Below are positions 1 through 11,111 of a DNA stretch of 64,000 nucleotides, in pieces; the stretch's first letter is position 1, and each line of letters opens with the position of its first letter. The position numbers and the translations under genes were made by a program. Location of the stretch: the NCBI RefSeq assembly GCF_010389155.1, contig NC_057764.1, positions 19,096,001 through 19,160,000 of the forward strand, given 5' to 3'. This stretch comes from Erigeron canadensis (lineage: Eukaryota > Streptophyta > Magnoliopsida > Asterales > Asteraceae). The notes under the pieces were generated by a model. The model ran no database searches, had not been told where the DNA came from, and saw nothing but the letters and a program-made list of their open reading frames with translations.

Positions 1-627
1 AAGTTCCTAAGGGAAGGACACAGCGTCCCAACCAAAATTGAAGATGTAAAGCTGACCAACTTGGGGGCTTCAGAGTGGTATGAAATCTATATGATTATCA
101 AAGATAAAAAGGCTGCCAGCTATGAACAACTTCAGGGGATGCTGAAAAATTACTTTGAAAAGGCACTGAAGTTTGAAACTAAGTTCAAGGCAGACCTTCC
201 CATGCTGAGGGCAGTCTTTGGATCTCCAGCAGCTGTCACCTCTTCAGCAGGCAAGCGTGTCCTGAAAAGAAAGCGAGCCATGCAACTCTTGCCTGCTGAC
301 CTTCCTCCTATCTCTAGTGATGCTGGATTGAATTTGAGGCTTCCTCCCAGGTGTTCTTTTTAAGAAGGAAGAATACTTGAAGACCCTGCTGGCATATTCT
401 TCCAAAATTTCAGAAACGATCAACTCTTCTTTAGAATGGCAGAAATTGAACAAGCATCTACTGGTTTCCTGATCAGCATCAGAAGAAGATTTGCAAAGAT
501 GATTAGTGCTAGATCTGTAATCAGCAAGATTGATGAAGAATTGATGAAGCCAGCGAGAAGAGAAGATCCAGTGCTGAGAATTGCCAAGCAGGAAGATGCT
601 TGGGAGATAGAAGCTGCTAATCTTTAG
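1..627 (+). pseudogene. 3'-terminal coding remnant of an LTR retrotransposon
   Basis: One frame is open from the left edge to a TAA at 361-363, then continues in the same frame to the stop at 625-627, so a single nonsense codon splits it. The residues are charged and helical (for example SYEQLQGMLKNYFEKAL near the start, RILEDPAGIFF after the stop). I do not recognise a catalytic domain. Placement as the coding tail of an LTR element rests on what follows: about 115 bases later comes a purine-rich tract and an LTR start. The 5' part of the element lies outside the window. The exact family is unknown. Confidence 0.5.
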
Positions 628-741
628 ATGTCAACTTTGTAAAAGCTTTATGCTTCAGCTTGTAATTCACTTTGATGATATAAAAGACATCTTTTCTTCA
701 TATTACATTCTTCTTACTTATTCAGCAAGTCTCTTCAGCGA

Positions 742-950
742 ATAGGGGGAGATTGTTGAGACCTGGATTCGCTGATAAGACTTACTCGCTGACATGCATA
801 GTCAGAAAGTCTTCAGTGAGTCCAGTGACTCTCTTCAGCAGGTTGCATGCTGACCAAAAGTTCATCATGGCGGGAAGTATTCAAACCATATGAAGACAAG
901 AGTCACAGGTTGCATAGTCTGTTAGGTCTCTCCCAACATAATTTATTTGA
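742..950 (+). mobile_element. Polypurine tract and start of a 3' LTR
   Basis: The tract AATAGGGGGAGAT (741-753) is followed at 754 by TGTTGAGACCTGG, the usual order of polypurine tract and LTR 5' terminus for plant LTR elements. The LTR is full of short CTTCAGC/CGCTGA motifs to about 860. I could not find its CA end or a target-site duplication, so the right boundary is a guess. Confidence 0.5.
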
Positions 951-3127
951 GCGTTTTCTAACTATTTTCTCAAAAAAAGGAAAAAAGATATTATGGTTGT
1001 CACCATAATATTTTATGGGTGTTTTGTCAAGAAAGACCGGTCCAATTTCAAGTGATAAAAAAAAATTATTGGGAGAGGAAGTTTAAAATCCGCTTTAATT
1101 TTTTTCATTATTTTAAAAAAGAGGTATAGTTGTTAATGATATTTTGTAAATTATGAAATGAAAAAGAGATGGTGTGAGTGTGTGACACTGATATAACAAC
1201 GTTATAAAAAGATAGGAAAGACCGAAAAAGATTAGGGGGCTTCGGGGGAGGAGTTGTTGGATTGGAGATCCAAGATCAAATCTCAATTCCCATAGTTTTG
1301 GATGTTTATCTCTTCGGACACGTGCGGACCGTGTTATCGCACATTTGGTCTCTAAGGGTGCCTTCAGGTTTAACATACTGCCCATTTGTATGTCATTATT
1401 AAGGTTACAACTACTAACCTTCTAAAATTTTAGATATTCATGTTATTTTTTCATGTGTGGTTTCGTTGAGAAGTCAAGCCCGGTCAAAGTCCATATGTCT
1501 CGCAAAGTAGCGATTTGGTATACCAACAAAATTGGTCGTAAGGAAATGGGCATGCTTAATAAAATCCACATTTTTATATTTATTAAATTTCTCATTTATG
1601 ACTTTAAATATTCATTTTTTTCACATTGACCAATTATGTTTTATTATTTAAAAATTGACCCATTATCCAATCAAACGGTAGTTGTCTGATTGATAAGATT
1701 GAAAGGAAATGGTGGAAGTTCTTAGATTTCATTTTGGCATATTGTAACATGTAACATGTATGATCATAAGTCCATTAGTTAATTATTGGTTATTTTTTTA
1801 ATGGTTACATAATTTAATCATATGCTTTTGTATTTTTTTCGTATGACAAAACGGCTAACAAACAGGAAAATAATATTTCAAATCCCCATGTGGAACAAAA
1901 CCAATTTAGTGATAGATTTTATTAGACACTCGACCCCATTTTTAAAGAATCCAATGTCGAATGATGCAAAAGAAAATGCAATGCTACTTATACTATCAAT
2001 AATATAAACTTTTAGCAAAACTTCTATATATTTTTCTTGAAAGGCTTAGAGAAAAAAAGTCATTTGCATAAAATGATAACTAACTTTTTATGAACTCCAA
2101 ATTTATAAAATCAAATATAAGAATTATCCAAAATAAAAAGTAACCTTTAATTTCTACCAATCAGTAAAATTGACTTTCGAATTTTCTCAAATTTATAAAA
2201 CAAGTACAAAAATATTTGCTGACTCATTGCTACTCAGATGTTGACACAAGAGTTTCTACAAATGATAAAAATCACAAATTGTTTTCTATTCAGAATAATT
2301 CTTTAACTTGATTTCAAGATTTAAAAATTACTGCGAAATTCGTTACCGTTTATATATATAAATACGCCAAAAAATTATGCACCTTAATATGAACTATACA
2401 CATCACAATATGTTATGGGGTATTTAAAATACCCCATAACATATTTGGGTAATGTTATCAAAAATTACTGCGAATTCGTTACCGCTTTGTCCGATTCTAA
2501 TGTGATAGGTAATGTTATCAAAAATTTGCATAAGCGTAATGAGCGAGTTAATCAGCTAAAATAGATTGGTTGCACTCATCTCCAAAAACCTTCAAAATAA
2601 AAAACCTTGATAATAACATAAAATTTAGATTATCGATCCGCAGTAGAAAATAGAAATTGCATAGGAAGACAACGTGATATAAAGATATTCATGAGTAAAA
2701 AATTGCAAATTAACTACTATAAGAATATTCATATTACCTTTTTGCAAATAGATTATGGGAAAATGATCTGTACTGCAGACTCTATCTAAGCTTAAGTACT
2801 GTCACTTTAAAAAAGTTACAAATTAAACCTTTAAATTTTATAAACATACATAACCCTAAATTATACATAAACTCCCCTTAAATTTTACATAATCTCCTAT
2901 TTTACCTAACACTTCCCCATAAATTATTTAATACATGATGCAAAGAACTGACAAGGAAGATATAGAGTTTTACAATCACAATGTCTCGTTTAGCCTAGAT
3001 TTATTAAAATTTATTAGAAAACCAATCAAATGAGTTCACAAAAATGATATCAATTCATAAGATGATATTTTCTAGATTTGTATAATTTCTAAATTTTTAA
3101 TTGTATTCTTTTGCTATTAGTTTCTTG
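951..3127. other. AT-rich intergenic stretch with no gene
   Basis: No coding frame or known domain is visible. A degenerate tRNA-type B-box (AGATCAAATCTCA, about 1271-1283), followed by GC-richer sequence to about 1385, may be an old SINE. Short direct repeats occur: ACTGCGAA(A)TTCGTTACCG at about 2331 and 2464, and GGTAATGTTATCAAAAAT at about 2449 and 2509. The rest is poly(A)/poly(T)-rich unique-looking DNA. Confidence 0.5.
2408..2444. repeat. 37-bp perfect palindrome
   Basis: Two 18-base arms (left arm ATATGTTATGGGGTATTT) pair exactly around one central A. Direct repeats containing ACTGCGAA..CGTTACCG flank it within about 130 bases. It may be a minimal foldback remnant or a chance AT-rich palindrome; no function is assigned. 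Confidence 0.8.
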
Positions 3128-3915
3128 CTAATGGTATTTTATTACGAGTACCCGCACGATGTATGCTTATTTAGAAAGTTTTTTTTAAAAAAAATGTAAA
3201 TACTTTTAACATAGAAAACCCTGATAAAACATAAAAAAAAAAACTGTTTTTAGCTCACTCACGGAATTAAAAAAAATACTTAGGACCAAAAATTAGTTGA
3301 ATGAAAGATCAAAATTTGCACTGAATAAGAAAAATACTTAGAATTAGCTGAATGAAAGATTAAAGTTTTACATTGCTTTGTTTTGGATTAGAATTTGAGG
3401 TTGTATAGGCCTATAGGGTGTAGTCGAGTTCACAAAAAAAATATAGTAAAAACAGATTTTAGGTTTTATAAAACAAATATATTTGAGTAAATCACTAGTT
3501 AATATACCAAATTATTAATGAGATGTATATATGATATAAAGTGTATAGATATTTGATAAATATATAATTTAAAAATATATGTTAAGTTTGTACGGGATTT
3601 AATTTTGATATGGGTTGTATTTTTGTTATTATTTTATATAATTTTGTGTATATAAAGTGTTTATTTAATTTAATATATTGTAAAAAAATATGAAAAATGA
3701 CACATAGGATGAAATCTTAGGTGTCTGTTATTTTTTTATATATAATTTTGTGTATATAAAGTGTTTATTTAATTTAATATGTTGTAAAAAAAATATGAAA
3801 ATGAAACATAGGATGAAATCTTAGGTGTCAAAGTTTTAACATAATTTTAGTTTTGAAGAGGCCTTTATAAGATTATGATTCCTACTCTTTTAATATATAT
3901 ATATATATATATAGA
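3128..3915 (-). mobile_element. Non-autonomous Helitron, copy 1
   Basis: Read on the minus strand, the right end starts TCTATATATATA followed by AAAGGCCTCTTCAAA, and the left end carries the GC-rich motif TACCCGCACGATG about 20 bases before ..ATTAG. The same 5' block (AAAGGCCTCTTCAAA, then ATCCTATG) and the same type of 3' block occur in the element at 28511-29293, so these are two copies of one family. A T follows the 5' TC end, as expected for A/T insertion. No Rep/helicase frame is present. The interior holds a 104-bp tandem duplication. Confidence 0.6.
3622..3829. repeat. Tandem duplication, two 104-bp units
   Basis: The block with TTTTGTGTATATAAAGTGTT at about 3642 recurs at about 3746. 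Both units end in GGATGAAATCTTAGGTGTC (ending at 3725 and 3829). They differ by a few substitutions and A-run lengths, so the duplication arose within the Helitron copy some time ago. Confidence 0.8.
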
Positions 3916-4097
3916 TGGGAATATAAGGTTGTCGGGTATCTAAGCTTAGGTGTGAAACACTCACATATTGTTTTTTCAATTGATAAAAATCATGAGGTCC
4001 ATGCGTTTATTCATTAAACAAGAAATAATAAAGTATTAGTATATGAGGGGTTTCACATCTAAGCTTAAGTGTCGGACAACCTTATAATCCCTTTTCC
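3916..4097. mobile_element. MITE with about 45-bp terminal inverted repeats
   Basis: The left end GGGAATATAAGGTTGTCGG.. is mirrored by the right end (reverse complement GGGATTATAAGGTTGTCCG..). The similarity continues inward through ..AAGCTTAGGTGTGAAAC. No coding capacity. It abuts the Helitron on the left and a (TA)n run on the right. Superfamily is not certain; the TA-rich flanks fit a Tc1/mariner-type target. Confidence 0.65.
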
Positions 4098-4111
4098 TAT
4101 ATATATATATA

Positions 4112-4294
4112 TATAGGGGTTAGTTATTGTAAAACATTTATTAAAGTAAAACAAGTAAGACAAGATCATGACCTTTAGATCATGATAAAATTGATGCACG
4201 AAAATTTTTATGATGCACAGTGATTTTTAGTGAAAAAAAACCTATTGTTTTATCTGTTTTACTTTAATACTTGTTTTATTTTACCTAAAACCTA
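4112..4294. mobile_element. MITE family M1, copy 1
   Basis: Terminal inverted repeats of about 50 bp include the shared core TATTAAAGTAAAACA near both ends. The interior carries repeated GATGCACG/GATGCACAGTGATTTT motifs. A second copy with the same ends and interior is at 28294-28501. Both copies sit inside (TA)n runs, consistent with TA target duplications that cannot be resolved in the microsatellite. Confidence 0.75.
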
Positions 4295-4314
4295 TATATA
4301 TATATATATATATG

Positions 4315-4790
4315 TTGGTTTAAAAAGAACGAGCAATAGTACCAGCGCAATGCGGCGGTGAGATGGTGGGGTGATAGGTCATAGGAGATGATAAATCATA
4401 GAGTGTGATACCCATAAGCCCTAGTCGTACGGGCTCCGTAATCGGATTTAAAAATTTGTCGAAAGTATATCGAATAACATCTCTAATGAAAGAGCATGAA
4501 ATTTTTAAAACACCTATACAATTTTTATAATTTATCGATATACGGTTTTCGAGATAAAAGAGTTTTAATTAATTAGAAGAATAAAATGATTTATGCAAGA
4601 GAGAGAAAAAAATGAGTGGTTGAGATTTGCGGAGAAAGAAAAAAAATGAGTAGTTGTGATTTAAGGGTATTATAGGTATATTAGGTAGAGATGTTTAAAT
4701 TAGTGAGTAAAGAAGCAGGGTAATTTAGTTAGTTCAAATCATCTTTTGAGATTTTAAAAAAGAGCAAAATGCTTTATAAGATGAGAAAAG
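4315..4790 (-). mobile_element. Helitron fragment, second family
   Basis: A GC-rich motif ACCAGCGCAATGCGGCGGTG (about 4341-4360) is followed by a block containing CGAATAACATCTCTAATG and TTTATCGATATACGG. From memory this motif/block pair is common in plant Helitron 3' regions on the minus strand. Neither terminus nor a Rep/helicase frame was found, so it is a fragment. The assignment rests on recall of the family and not on a boundary. Confidence 0.4.
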
Positions 4791-4792
4791 TG

Positions 4793-4945
4793 AGTGCGGG
4801 GTTGTCACACACCTAAATTGGGTGAAAAACCTCTTACATATTAATATTTTAATATTAATGAATAAATGATATACCCCTGATTTTTATGGAATAAAAAATC
4901 AAGTGTGAGAGGTTTTTCACCCATATTGATTACCTTCCCTTCCTC
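4793..4945. mobile_element. MITE with terminal inverted repeats
   Basis: The left arm includes GGGTGAAAAACCTCTTACA. The right arm, reverse-complemented, includes GGGTGAAAAACCTCTCACA, about 150 bases apart, with imperfect outer ends. The arm resembles the 3916-4097 MITE only loosely. No coding capacity. Confidence 0.55.
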
Positions 4946-5405
4946 CAAGTATATATAGATATAGATAATATGATATATTTTAAACTTAGGAGCCTTGGAA
5001 GAGCACACTATTTTCATATCTCCAAATGCTCCACATTGTAGCTAGTATATAATGACTTGGATGATGGTTCTTTGCTTCCCATTCAATTGAGAGTTACTGT
5101 TGAGGAAGCAAAAGGTCCTTGCACCGAGTAATATTGACCCAAACTCACCTCACAAATTCACAATGAATGAAGATATGAAAAACATCCTCTTGATGCGCAA
5201 CTGAAACAGAGAGTAATATACATCAAAATCACGACCGTGCCGTTGAGATTTATTTTCGTTGAAAGCCAATCCAGAATCAAGTGCGCCAATTAAGCAAAGA
5301 TGTTAATCTTTATGAGAACGAATTTGCTTAGTTTGATTAGTAAGACGACTACCAGGAAAGAGATTGGCATTGTCAATATATCAATGTTGAATTATTTGTA
5401 TTCTC
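4946..5405. other. Unassigned DNA left of the Harbinger element
   Basis: Base composition is less AT-rich than the surroundings (about 5000-5360), and there are exon-like stretches, but no recognisable protein or splice pattern. The frame starting at 5300 runs on into the transposon and is not credible as a gene. Confidence 0.3.
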
Positions 5406-7180
5406 AGGGTGATGGCATCACCGCACTCACTTTCAACCAATTACATTATGTCACCTCAAATCTACCACTCATTTACCACTCATTCAATTTTGTTGGCATT
5501 GCAACTACTCACTCACCACTCACTATAAATTTATTTTTATTTTTAAAATTAAAATTTCATTAAACATAAACCATTACATAAACATAACTTAAAACATAAA
5601 AACTAGAATAAAACTAAAACACAAACAAACATTAAAAAAATTAATAAAAAAAAACATATAAATAAATCTACTCTTCAGCGACGTCGAGATATAGTAACTC
5701 TTGAGCCGCAATATGCTCCGTAAGATCATTTCGGAGCCGAAAATATGTCTCCTCGTCCCGTATCTCTTGTAAACGATCATGCTGACTGTTAGGTTGGACC
5801 CGAGGATCTCTAATATGAACCGGACTGATAGCTCAATCGTCGTCCTGAATAATCATGTTGTGCATTATGACACACGTATAGACGATGTTCCTTATTGCTT
5901 TCACCGACCTTTGTCAAAACGGTCGACAAAGGATACTCTATTTCTACTTGAGAACATTGAAGGCACGTTCAACATACTCCTGTAGCCGCTTGAACTTTTT
6001 CTCTTTCGGATCGGTTGGATACTTGTACGCTTTAACAAAAGTAGACCATGTTAGATATATGTCATCCACTAGATAATAGCCACGTCGGTACGTGTGATCA
6101 TTCACAATGAATGGGCAGTTAGGCGTCGTGCCCATGCGCTCGGGGAGGAACAATGGAGACTGCTGTAGAACGTTGATATTGTTCTGTGAACCAGGAGGAC
6201 CAAAAAATGTGTCATATCCACAAATCGTGAGAAGTCGTCGCCTCCATCATAATTGTGGGGTATTGATGATCATCCCTTTTATACTAGCCCTCAACTCGCC
6301 TGGACACATTTTCCATACGAAATGTGTACAATCTAGGCTACCTAACATATCGGGCATGTGATGTCTCTCCTCATGTGCTTCGTATAACCGCAAAATATCA
6401 TGCGTTGTTGGTCTACGCAGATATTCTTGCTCATACGTCTCTACAATAGCGTCACAAAAAACCTGGAGACATTCGCGTGACGTTCTTTGAGCCATCTCCA
6501 AGTACTCATCATACTCATCCGGTGGGTTACCAGTTGCAAGCTGCCGAATGGTGGACGTACATTTTTGTATCGCGGTAAAACTCTTTTTCATCCTACCATC
6601 GTAACCTTCCTGAAAATACTTGTGACTCAAGATCATGAACAATCTTTAGAAATAAACGTTTCGGCATACGATAGCTATCCTCGAAAAACTCATGATCGAA
6701 TTTTGGTTCATCAGAAAAGTAGTCACGAAACAATCTTTCTCCAGCTTCCCAATGGTTGCGGTTAACAACTTTACGCCTTGACCTTGCCGTAGAACTTTCA
6801 CCATCGGCTTCAATCGCATCCGCAAATATTTCCTAACTAATATGGCCGGAGCATTCAAAAAGTTCATCTAGTAAAACCGTAGATACAAATCGTTTAGCCA
6901 TTTGTGAAAATGAGTTTATTTTGATGTTTGATGGATGTGTTGATGTGTGTTTTTGTTTGAAATGTGTGTGTAATTTGAAATGGAAGAAGGTGGATAGTAT
7001 TTAAAGGGGAAAAAAAACAAAAGGTCAAACTAGCCGTTCAAGACCCCATCGGTCACATTCCACCCATCTTCCACGCGAGTGGAACTTCGACCTAAAACTC
7101 ACCACTCGTGGGTGGAAAATCGGCGGCGGCGGTGTTTCACGAGTGGTCGGGGCTTCCACGCGGGTGATGCCAACACCCTC
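5406..7180 (-). mobile_element. PIF/Harbinger-type DNA transposon, defective
   Basis: The ends are inverted repeats: left AGGGTGATGGCATCACC (5406-5422) against right GAGGGTGTTGGCATCACCC (reverse complement of 7162-7180). Between them lies one degraded minus-strand transposase frame flanked by short AT-rich untranslated DNA. The usual 3-bp TTA/TAA duplication is not clear at the flanks (..TTCTC / ATAAA..), so the outermost bases are uncertain. A second ORF (Myb-like), found in many autonomous PIF elements, is not visible. Confidence 0.75.
5668..6901 (-). pseudogene. PIF/Harbinger (HARBI1/ALP1-like) transposase pseudogene
   Basis: The frame would start with ATG at 6901-6899 and end with TAG at 5668. 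It is broken by an in-frame stop near residue 26 and by several frameshifts, for example near 6625 and 6247. Recognisable blocks of the DDE_Tnp_4 nuclease are present in order: [11 protein letters not shown] (first catalytic D), GYDTFFGPPGSQNNINVL (second site), RRGYYLVDDIY, and YVERAFNVLK (third acidic residue, E). The second site reads NNINVL where the family usually has NDINVL, so the middle catalytic Asp appears changed to Asn. The end ..LLYLDVAEE is preserved. The product cannot be active. Confidence 0.85.
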
Positions 7181-7494
7181 ATAAAGCGTTACTATGTTCT
7201 TTATTTTATACTATTCAACTTTATAGGTACAAATGATGGAAAGACGGATTAGGGGGAATGATTAAGCTCATGCATTCAGATTAGTGGAGCTTGCAATCTT
7301 GATGATAATCAACTGTTGCTAACCATGACTTCATTATGGCTGTTACAACCCTTTTTGGTAGCTTGTTTAAAAAAAATTAAGATAATATACCTTCAAAATA
7401 GTACTTTATAGATTACAAAAGTTTTTATTTTTTTTTAAAAAAAGCATATATGTTCTTAACTAATGTAAAAGTTAGAAGCAATTATTATAAACTA
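7181..7494. other. Intergenic, nothing assigned
   Basis: This is the right flank of the Harbinger element. No coding frame of note and no repeat boundary was found; the segment around 7220-7350 is less AT-rich and could be an old gene fragment. Confidence 0.3.
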
Positions 7495-7618
7495 TACATA
7501 ATATAAGATAAGGAGCATGATTTGATTCAGTGGTAATACCTGACCAATGAAAATATAAGTTAGAGATTCGATCCTCATTAAATGAAAAGAACAGAAGTCT
7601 TTTTTTACCATTCAGGTA
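7495..7618 (+). mobile_element. tRNA-derived SINE, probable
   Basis: An A-box-like TGATTCAGTGGTAATACC at about 7521-7538 and a B-box-like GAGATTCGATCC at about 7564-7575 have polymerase III promoter spacing. A T-run at about 7599-7606 could be the tail. I found no target-site duplication, so the limits are approximate. Confidence 0.5.
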
Positions 7619-7817
7619 AAACTGTAAGCAAAACTCGTGGAAAATGACAGTGAACAATTTTTTTTTATATACAAAGTCTAAGACATATGAAAAAAGTAGA
7701 AGGTTACTATGGTTTGTTTGCTTTTGTTTAAATGACCGATTTCCCACATCAAACTATGAACCATTGATAGCTAATCAAGATTCTCAAGTTTAAACGGAAC
7801 GAATGGAGAGTTATTAT

Positions 7818-8133
7818 GGCGCTTTTAGTTTGGAAAAATACCCTTTGTTTCCTATTTTTATATTTCAAAAAAATATGGAGAGTATAAAATGCGTTCAAAT
7901 CATAATTTTTTAAAAATGTTTTTCATGAAAACAGAAATATGAACGCATTTATTTCCTATTTTTATATACCTTTTGTTTCTTATTTTTATATTTCAAAAAA
8001 ACATGGAGAGTATAAAATGTGTTCAAAACATTTTCACAAAACTATAATATGAATGTATTTTTTGTATTCTATGTTTATTTTGAAAAACAAAAATAGAAAA
8101 GAATAGGTGTTTTCCCCATTTAAACAGGACGCC
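7818..8133. mobile_element. MITE-like element with internal duplication
   Basis: The left end GGCGCTTTTAGTTTGG.. and the right end (reverse complement GGCGTCCTGTTTAAAT..GGAAAACACC) look like imperfect terminal inverted repeats. The interior has a direct repeat of about 55 bp (TTTTTATATTTCAAAAAA.ATGGAGAGTATAAAATG) near 7855 and 7983. No duplication of the target is visible. Confidence 0.4.
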
Positions 8134-9031
8134 GACTACCCGATTTGGATAATTAATATAGTTCATGCATATTTTGGTATCCGACGTCATTTGATGTATA
8201 AAGTTTAAATTTAATAATCCAATTCTATCTTCAACGAAGTATAGAGAAATGTGAGATATAATATAAAGTAAAAATCTCGCTTTATATGATGACCTCCGAT
8301 TTATTTGAATATAGGCATTTTTCTATGGAACTAACATGAATTTCTTGTTAGACCAATGCTTAACTAATTAAATTAAACATGGCGTATGATTTCCCATACG
8401 TTATGCTAAGTGTTAACTAATTTCAATATTATGAGCCTATGAGGTAACAAATATGATTACCAAACCTAGTAGTATAGTTAATCTATTACTCATTATTATG
8501 TGTGTTTATGTAGTTGAGATTGGTTAAAAATAGAATAAAAGGTAAAATACAATAAATTGTTGGAGCTTTTGATTAAAAGAAATAGGTAAGGACCCTATGT
8601 CACATGAATATTCAGGAATCATGTGAGGCAATCTGTTAACAAATTAAAGAATAAATGTTTAAAAATTGAATCGAATAAATGTACTATATGTGCTTTATTT
8701 AACATAGCTATTGTATTTTAACACACCACTATAAAATTTATAAGACCATCCGTAACGCTACAAGGGTGCTTGTGTTAAGCTAAGACTCTTTCGTCCCAAG
8801 CACATTGGTGTGAAGAGTGTTACACCATTAGTTTTAAGGCCGGTATGAATGTCGAATTTTGGGGCCATTCACATCAAGTTTGGTATATTATTTATGCATT
8901 GAAAACTTCCATTTTAGGAAAATATGTATTTATGCTTCAAAAATGAGAACGTATATCATTAATCTTTCTAAATTTTTTATTTTATATATTCTTCCTAACT
9001 GTTATATTAAAAAAAAAAAACAGAAGTAAAA
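8134..9031. other. Intergenic AT-rich stretch
   Basis: No protein, RNA gene or bounded repeat is recognised. The segment near 8745-8890 is GC-richer and may be a degraded transposon, but it has no usable ends. Confidence 0.4.
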
Positions 9032-9513
9032 TCTTTATATATAATAAACGAAAATTGTCTTACAAAACTATTTTTAGAAAACAACATTATGTGACATGCT
9101 TATATTTATTTTCAAAAAATTATATTTTATTTATGATGTCATATTTAATATTGAATATTTTTAAAGATAAATTGTTCATTAAATGTTTATTTTAAATTTC
9201 TATTTTTATTTAAAAATATTTTTATGTTTTGTTAATGCAATATGTACCCATATATCTATAATACCTTATAAAATATATTGGACTCCCTATTTTAGAAATT
9301 CAACAATCTATTCAATATCCTCATATTGTCCCTAATTCACACGTTACCTCTAATTTTATATCTCTAAACACAATCAGACAAACATCTTACCAAGATCTTA
9401 CACACAGTCACTTCTTTCTCTTCTTCCTATTTACACACACGCATATCGATTCCCCCATTGTTTTGTATTATTATCACCGTTTAACCGTCGCAACGCGCAG
9501 ACACCAACCCTCG
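9032..9513 (+). mobile_element. Short non-autonomous Helitron
   Basis: The 5' end reads A|TCTTTATATATAATAAACG. The 3' end carries CCGTCGCAACGCGCAGACACC followed by CTCG|T, close to the CCGTCGCAACGCGCGGGT..CTAG|T end seen at 35190-35225. The terminal CTCG is one change from canonical CTAG. The interior is non-coding and CT-rich towards the 3' end. Size (482 bp) suits a non-autonomous copy. Confidence 0.55.
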
Positions 9514-9869
9514 TATATATAAATTATGTTAGTCAATTTAATATCTCCAAACCAAGTTATAATATGTCAATAACAAAAATTACATATATTTTTTTTATAA
9601 TTTTTTTGCTTTTAAAAGTTTTAGTTAAAATACCCGGATTAAACCCGGGTTTATTATCTAGATATGTAATGGCTTTAAAATGGCTACATATCAAATGGTT
9701 TTCTCCTCCCAAAGCCCACATAAAGTATAAACACACGATTATTTTCACAATACCGATTGTGTTCTAGATACGTTGCTCGGTTATTTCACTACCGGTTGTC
9801 CAAGAAAACCTTTAATGCCTTTTTTTTATGTAGTGCTCTTTCATGTCACATGGTCCATAGGGCACATTG
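9514..9869. other. Intergenic, nothing assigned
   Basis: It contains a short imperfect palindrome around ACCCGGATTAAACCCGGGT (about 9632-9650). Overlapping open frames on both strands here are shadows of that symmetry, not genes. Confidence 0.4.
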
Positions 9870-9872
9870 TTA

Positions 9873-11108
9873 GGGGCAAGGGTGTAATGCCAAAAGATTG
9901 GCAAATTGGTTAAATTGGCAAATTATCGACGAATCACAAGCCGTTACGTGTCGTTGCCAAAAACTAGTCAAAACTTGCCAAAAATGGTGGTGTAGTGATA
10001 AAAAACTTGTCAATTTAACCAGTTTGATAATATAGTAAAGGTAACCGGAATTATAATCGAACTTGCCGAAAGACTAAAAAAGTGACCTTTTTTTTTATAA
10101 AATGATACTTGGGCTCAGAATTTGGGGGTCGGGAATTTCGGAAGTCGGAGGCTCCATGACTGCTAACCCGAAGGGTTTACCCCGCCAAGATACGCCTTGG
10201 ATCGTCCAAGTCCCATTTTTACGAACATTTGAATCATCATCGCCCATTTAACCGTCAACCTAAAAAACTGTTTAACGATATCATCATCGGCTAAAAACTA
10301 CTTTTTTCAGCTACCTATTGCTTTAATGGAACAAAATCCGGCAACACTACCAAGGAGAAACCTGGTAACGCTACCGCTAACACTACCAAGCTAATCACAA
10401 ACAAGCAATTAACGGCAATGTAAAAAGATAAATATACATAAATATACAGCAACAACAGTACCGGAAAACCCAAGAAAAGGGTCGCCGAAACACTAACCGC
10501 CGTAAAAGGAGCAGCAGCAGCAGCAGTAGTTAACGGAAAACCCAATAAAGGGCTCGCCAGAAAACCGAACCAACCAACAAAGCAATAGTATATCGATTAA
10601 ACCGGAAACCCCCAAAAAGGGGTCGCTGGAAAACCGAGTTTCAAGTAGTCAATAGGCAACTACACCCTTGCACAAGCCAAAATATGTTTTGGCCTAATCA
10701 AAGTAAACGTTTTTGGCCCGCAACGATCGGAAACCCCAAAAGGGGTTTCGAATCTCACCGGAAAAAGGGTGCTATATAACGTTAGGAGCATTGACAAGTT
10801 TTATCGGCACGTATTCCGGCAATAGAAGCCAAGAAAAACGTAGATCTAGTCTCAATCGAAAACCCCCAAATTTTATTTTTTAGGTTTCCGGCGATGTCGA
10901 AGAAGATTGACACAAGAACAAAAAAAACGGTCACAAGTACACGCTTCCAACGTTCACAAGGATCGGCCAAAACATGCCGATATATATAGCCAAAACTAGT
11001 CGATTAAACTTGCCGATACAAGCCGATGGAGATGCTATAGTGTAGCCGAGTAGCTGATGCTTGCCAATGATTTTTGCCGATAAAACAAGCCGACTACACC
11101 CTTGTCCT
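9873..11108. mobile_element. TIR DNA element with TTA target duplication
   Basis: Left terminus GGGGCAAGGGTGTA and right terminus (reverse complement) AGGACAAGGGTGTA match at 12 of 14 positions. They are flanked by TTA at 9870-9872 and TTA at 11109-11111. A TTA duplication points to the PIF/Harbinger group, but no transposase is present. Sub-terminal TTGGCAA / TGCCGA / GCCAAAA motifs are abundant at both ends. The interior repeats a degenerate block, GGAAAACCC..AAAGGG..TCGCC, five times. Confidence 0.65.
10461..10895. repeat. Five degenerate copies of a GGAAACCCC..GGGGTCGCCGG block
   Basis: Copies begin near 10461, 10535, 10602, 10729 and 10857. Each pairs a C-run with a G-run (for example GGAAACCCCCAAAAAGGGG), so each can form a small hairpin. 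Spacing is uneven (about 65-130 bases). They lie wholly inside the TIR element and are probably an internal expansion. Confidence 0.6.
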
Positions 11109-11111
11109 TTA

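Noticed and set aside
1225..1385. SINE-like segment with a weak B box
   Set aside because: Only one degenerate box and no target duplication; mentioned but not called as an element.
9557..9767. Overlapping open frames on both strands
   Set aside because: They arise from a short palindromic segment around CCCGGATTAAACCCGGG.
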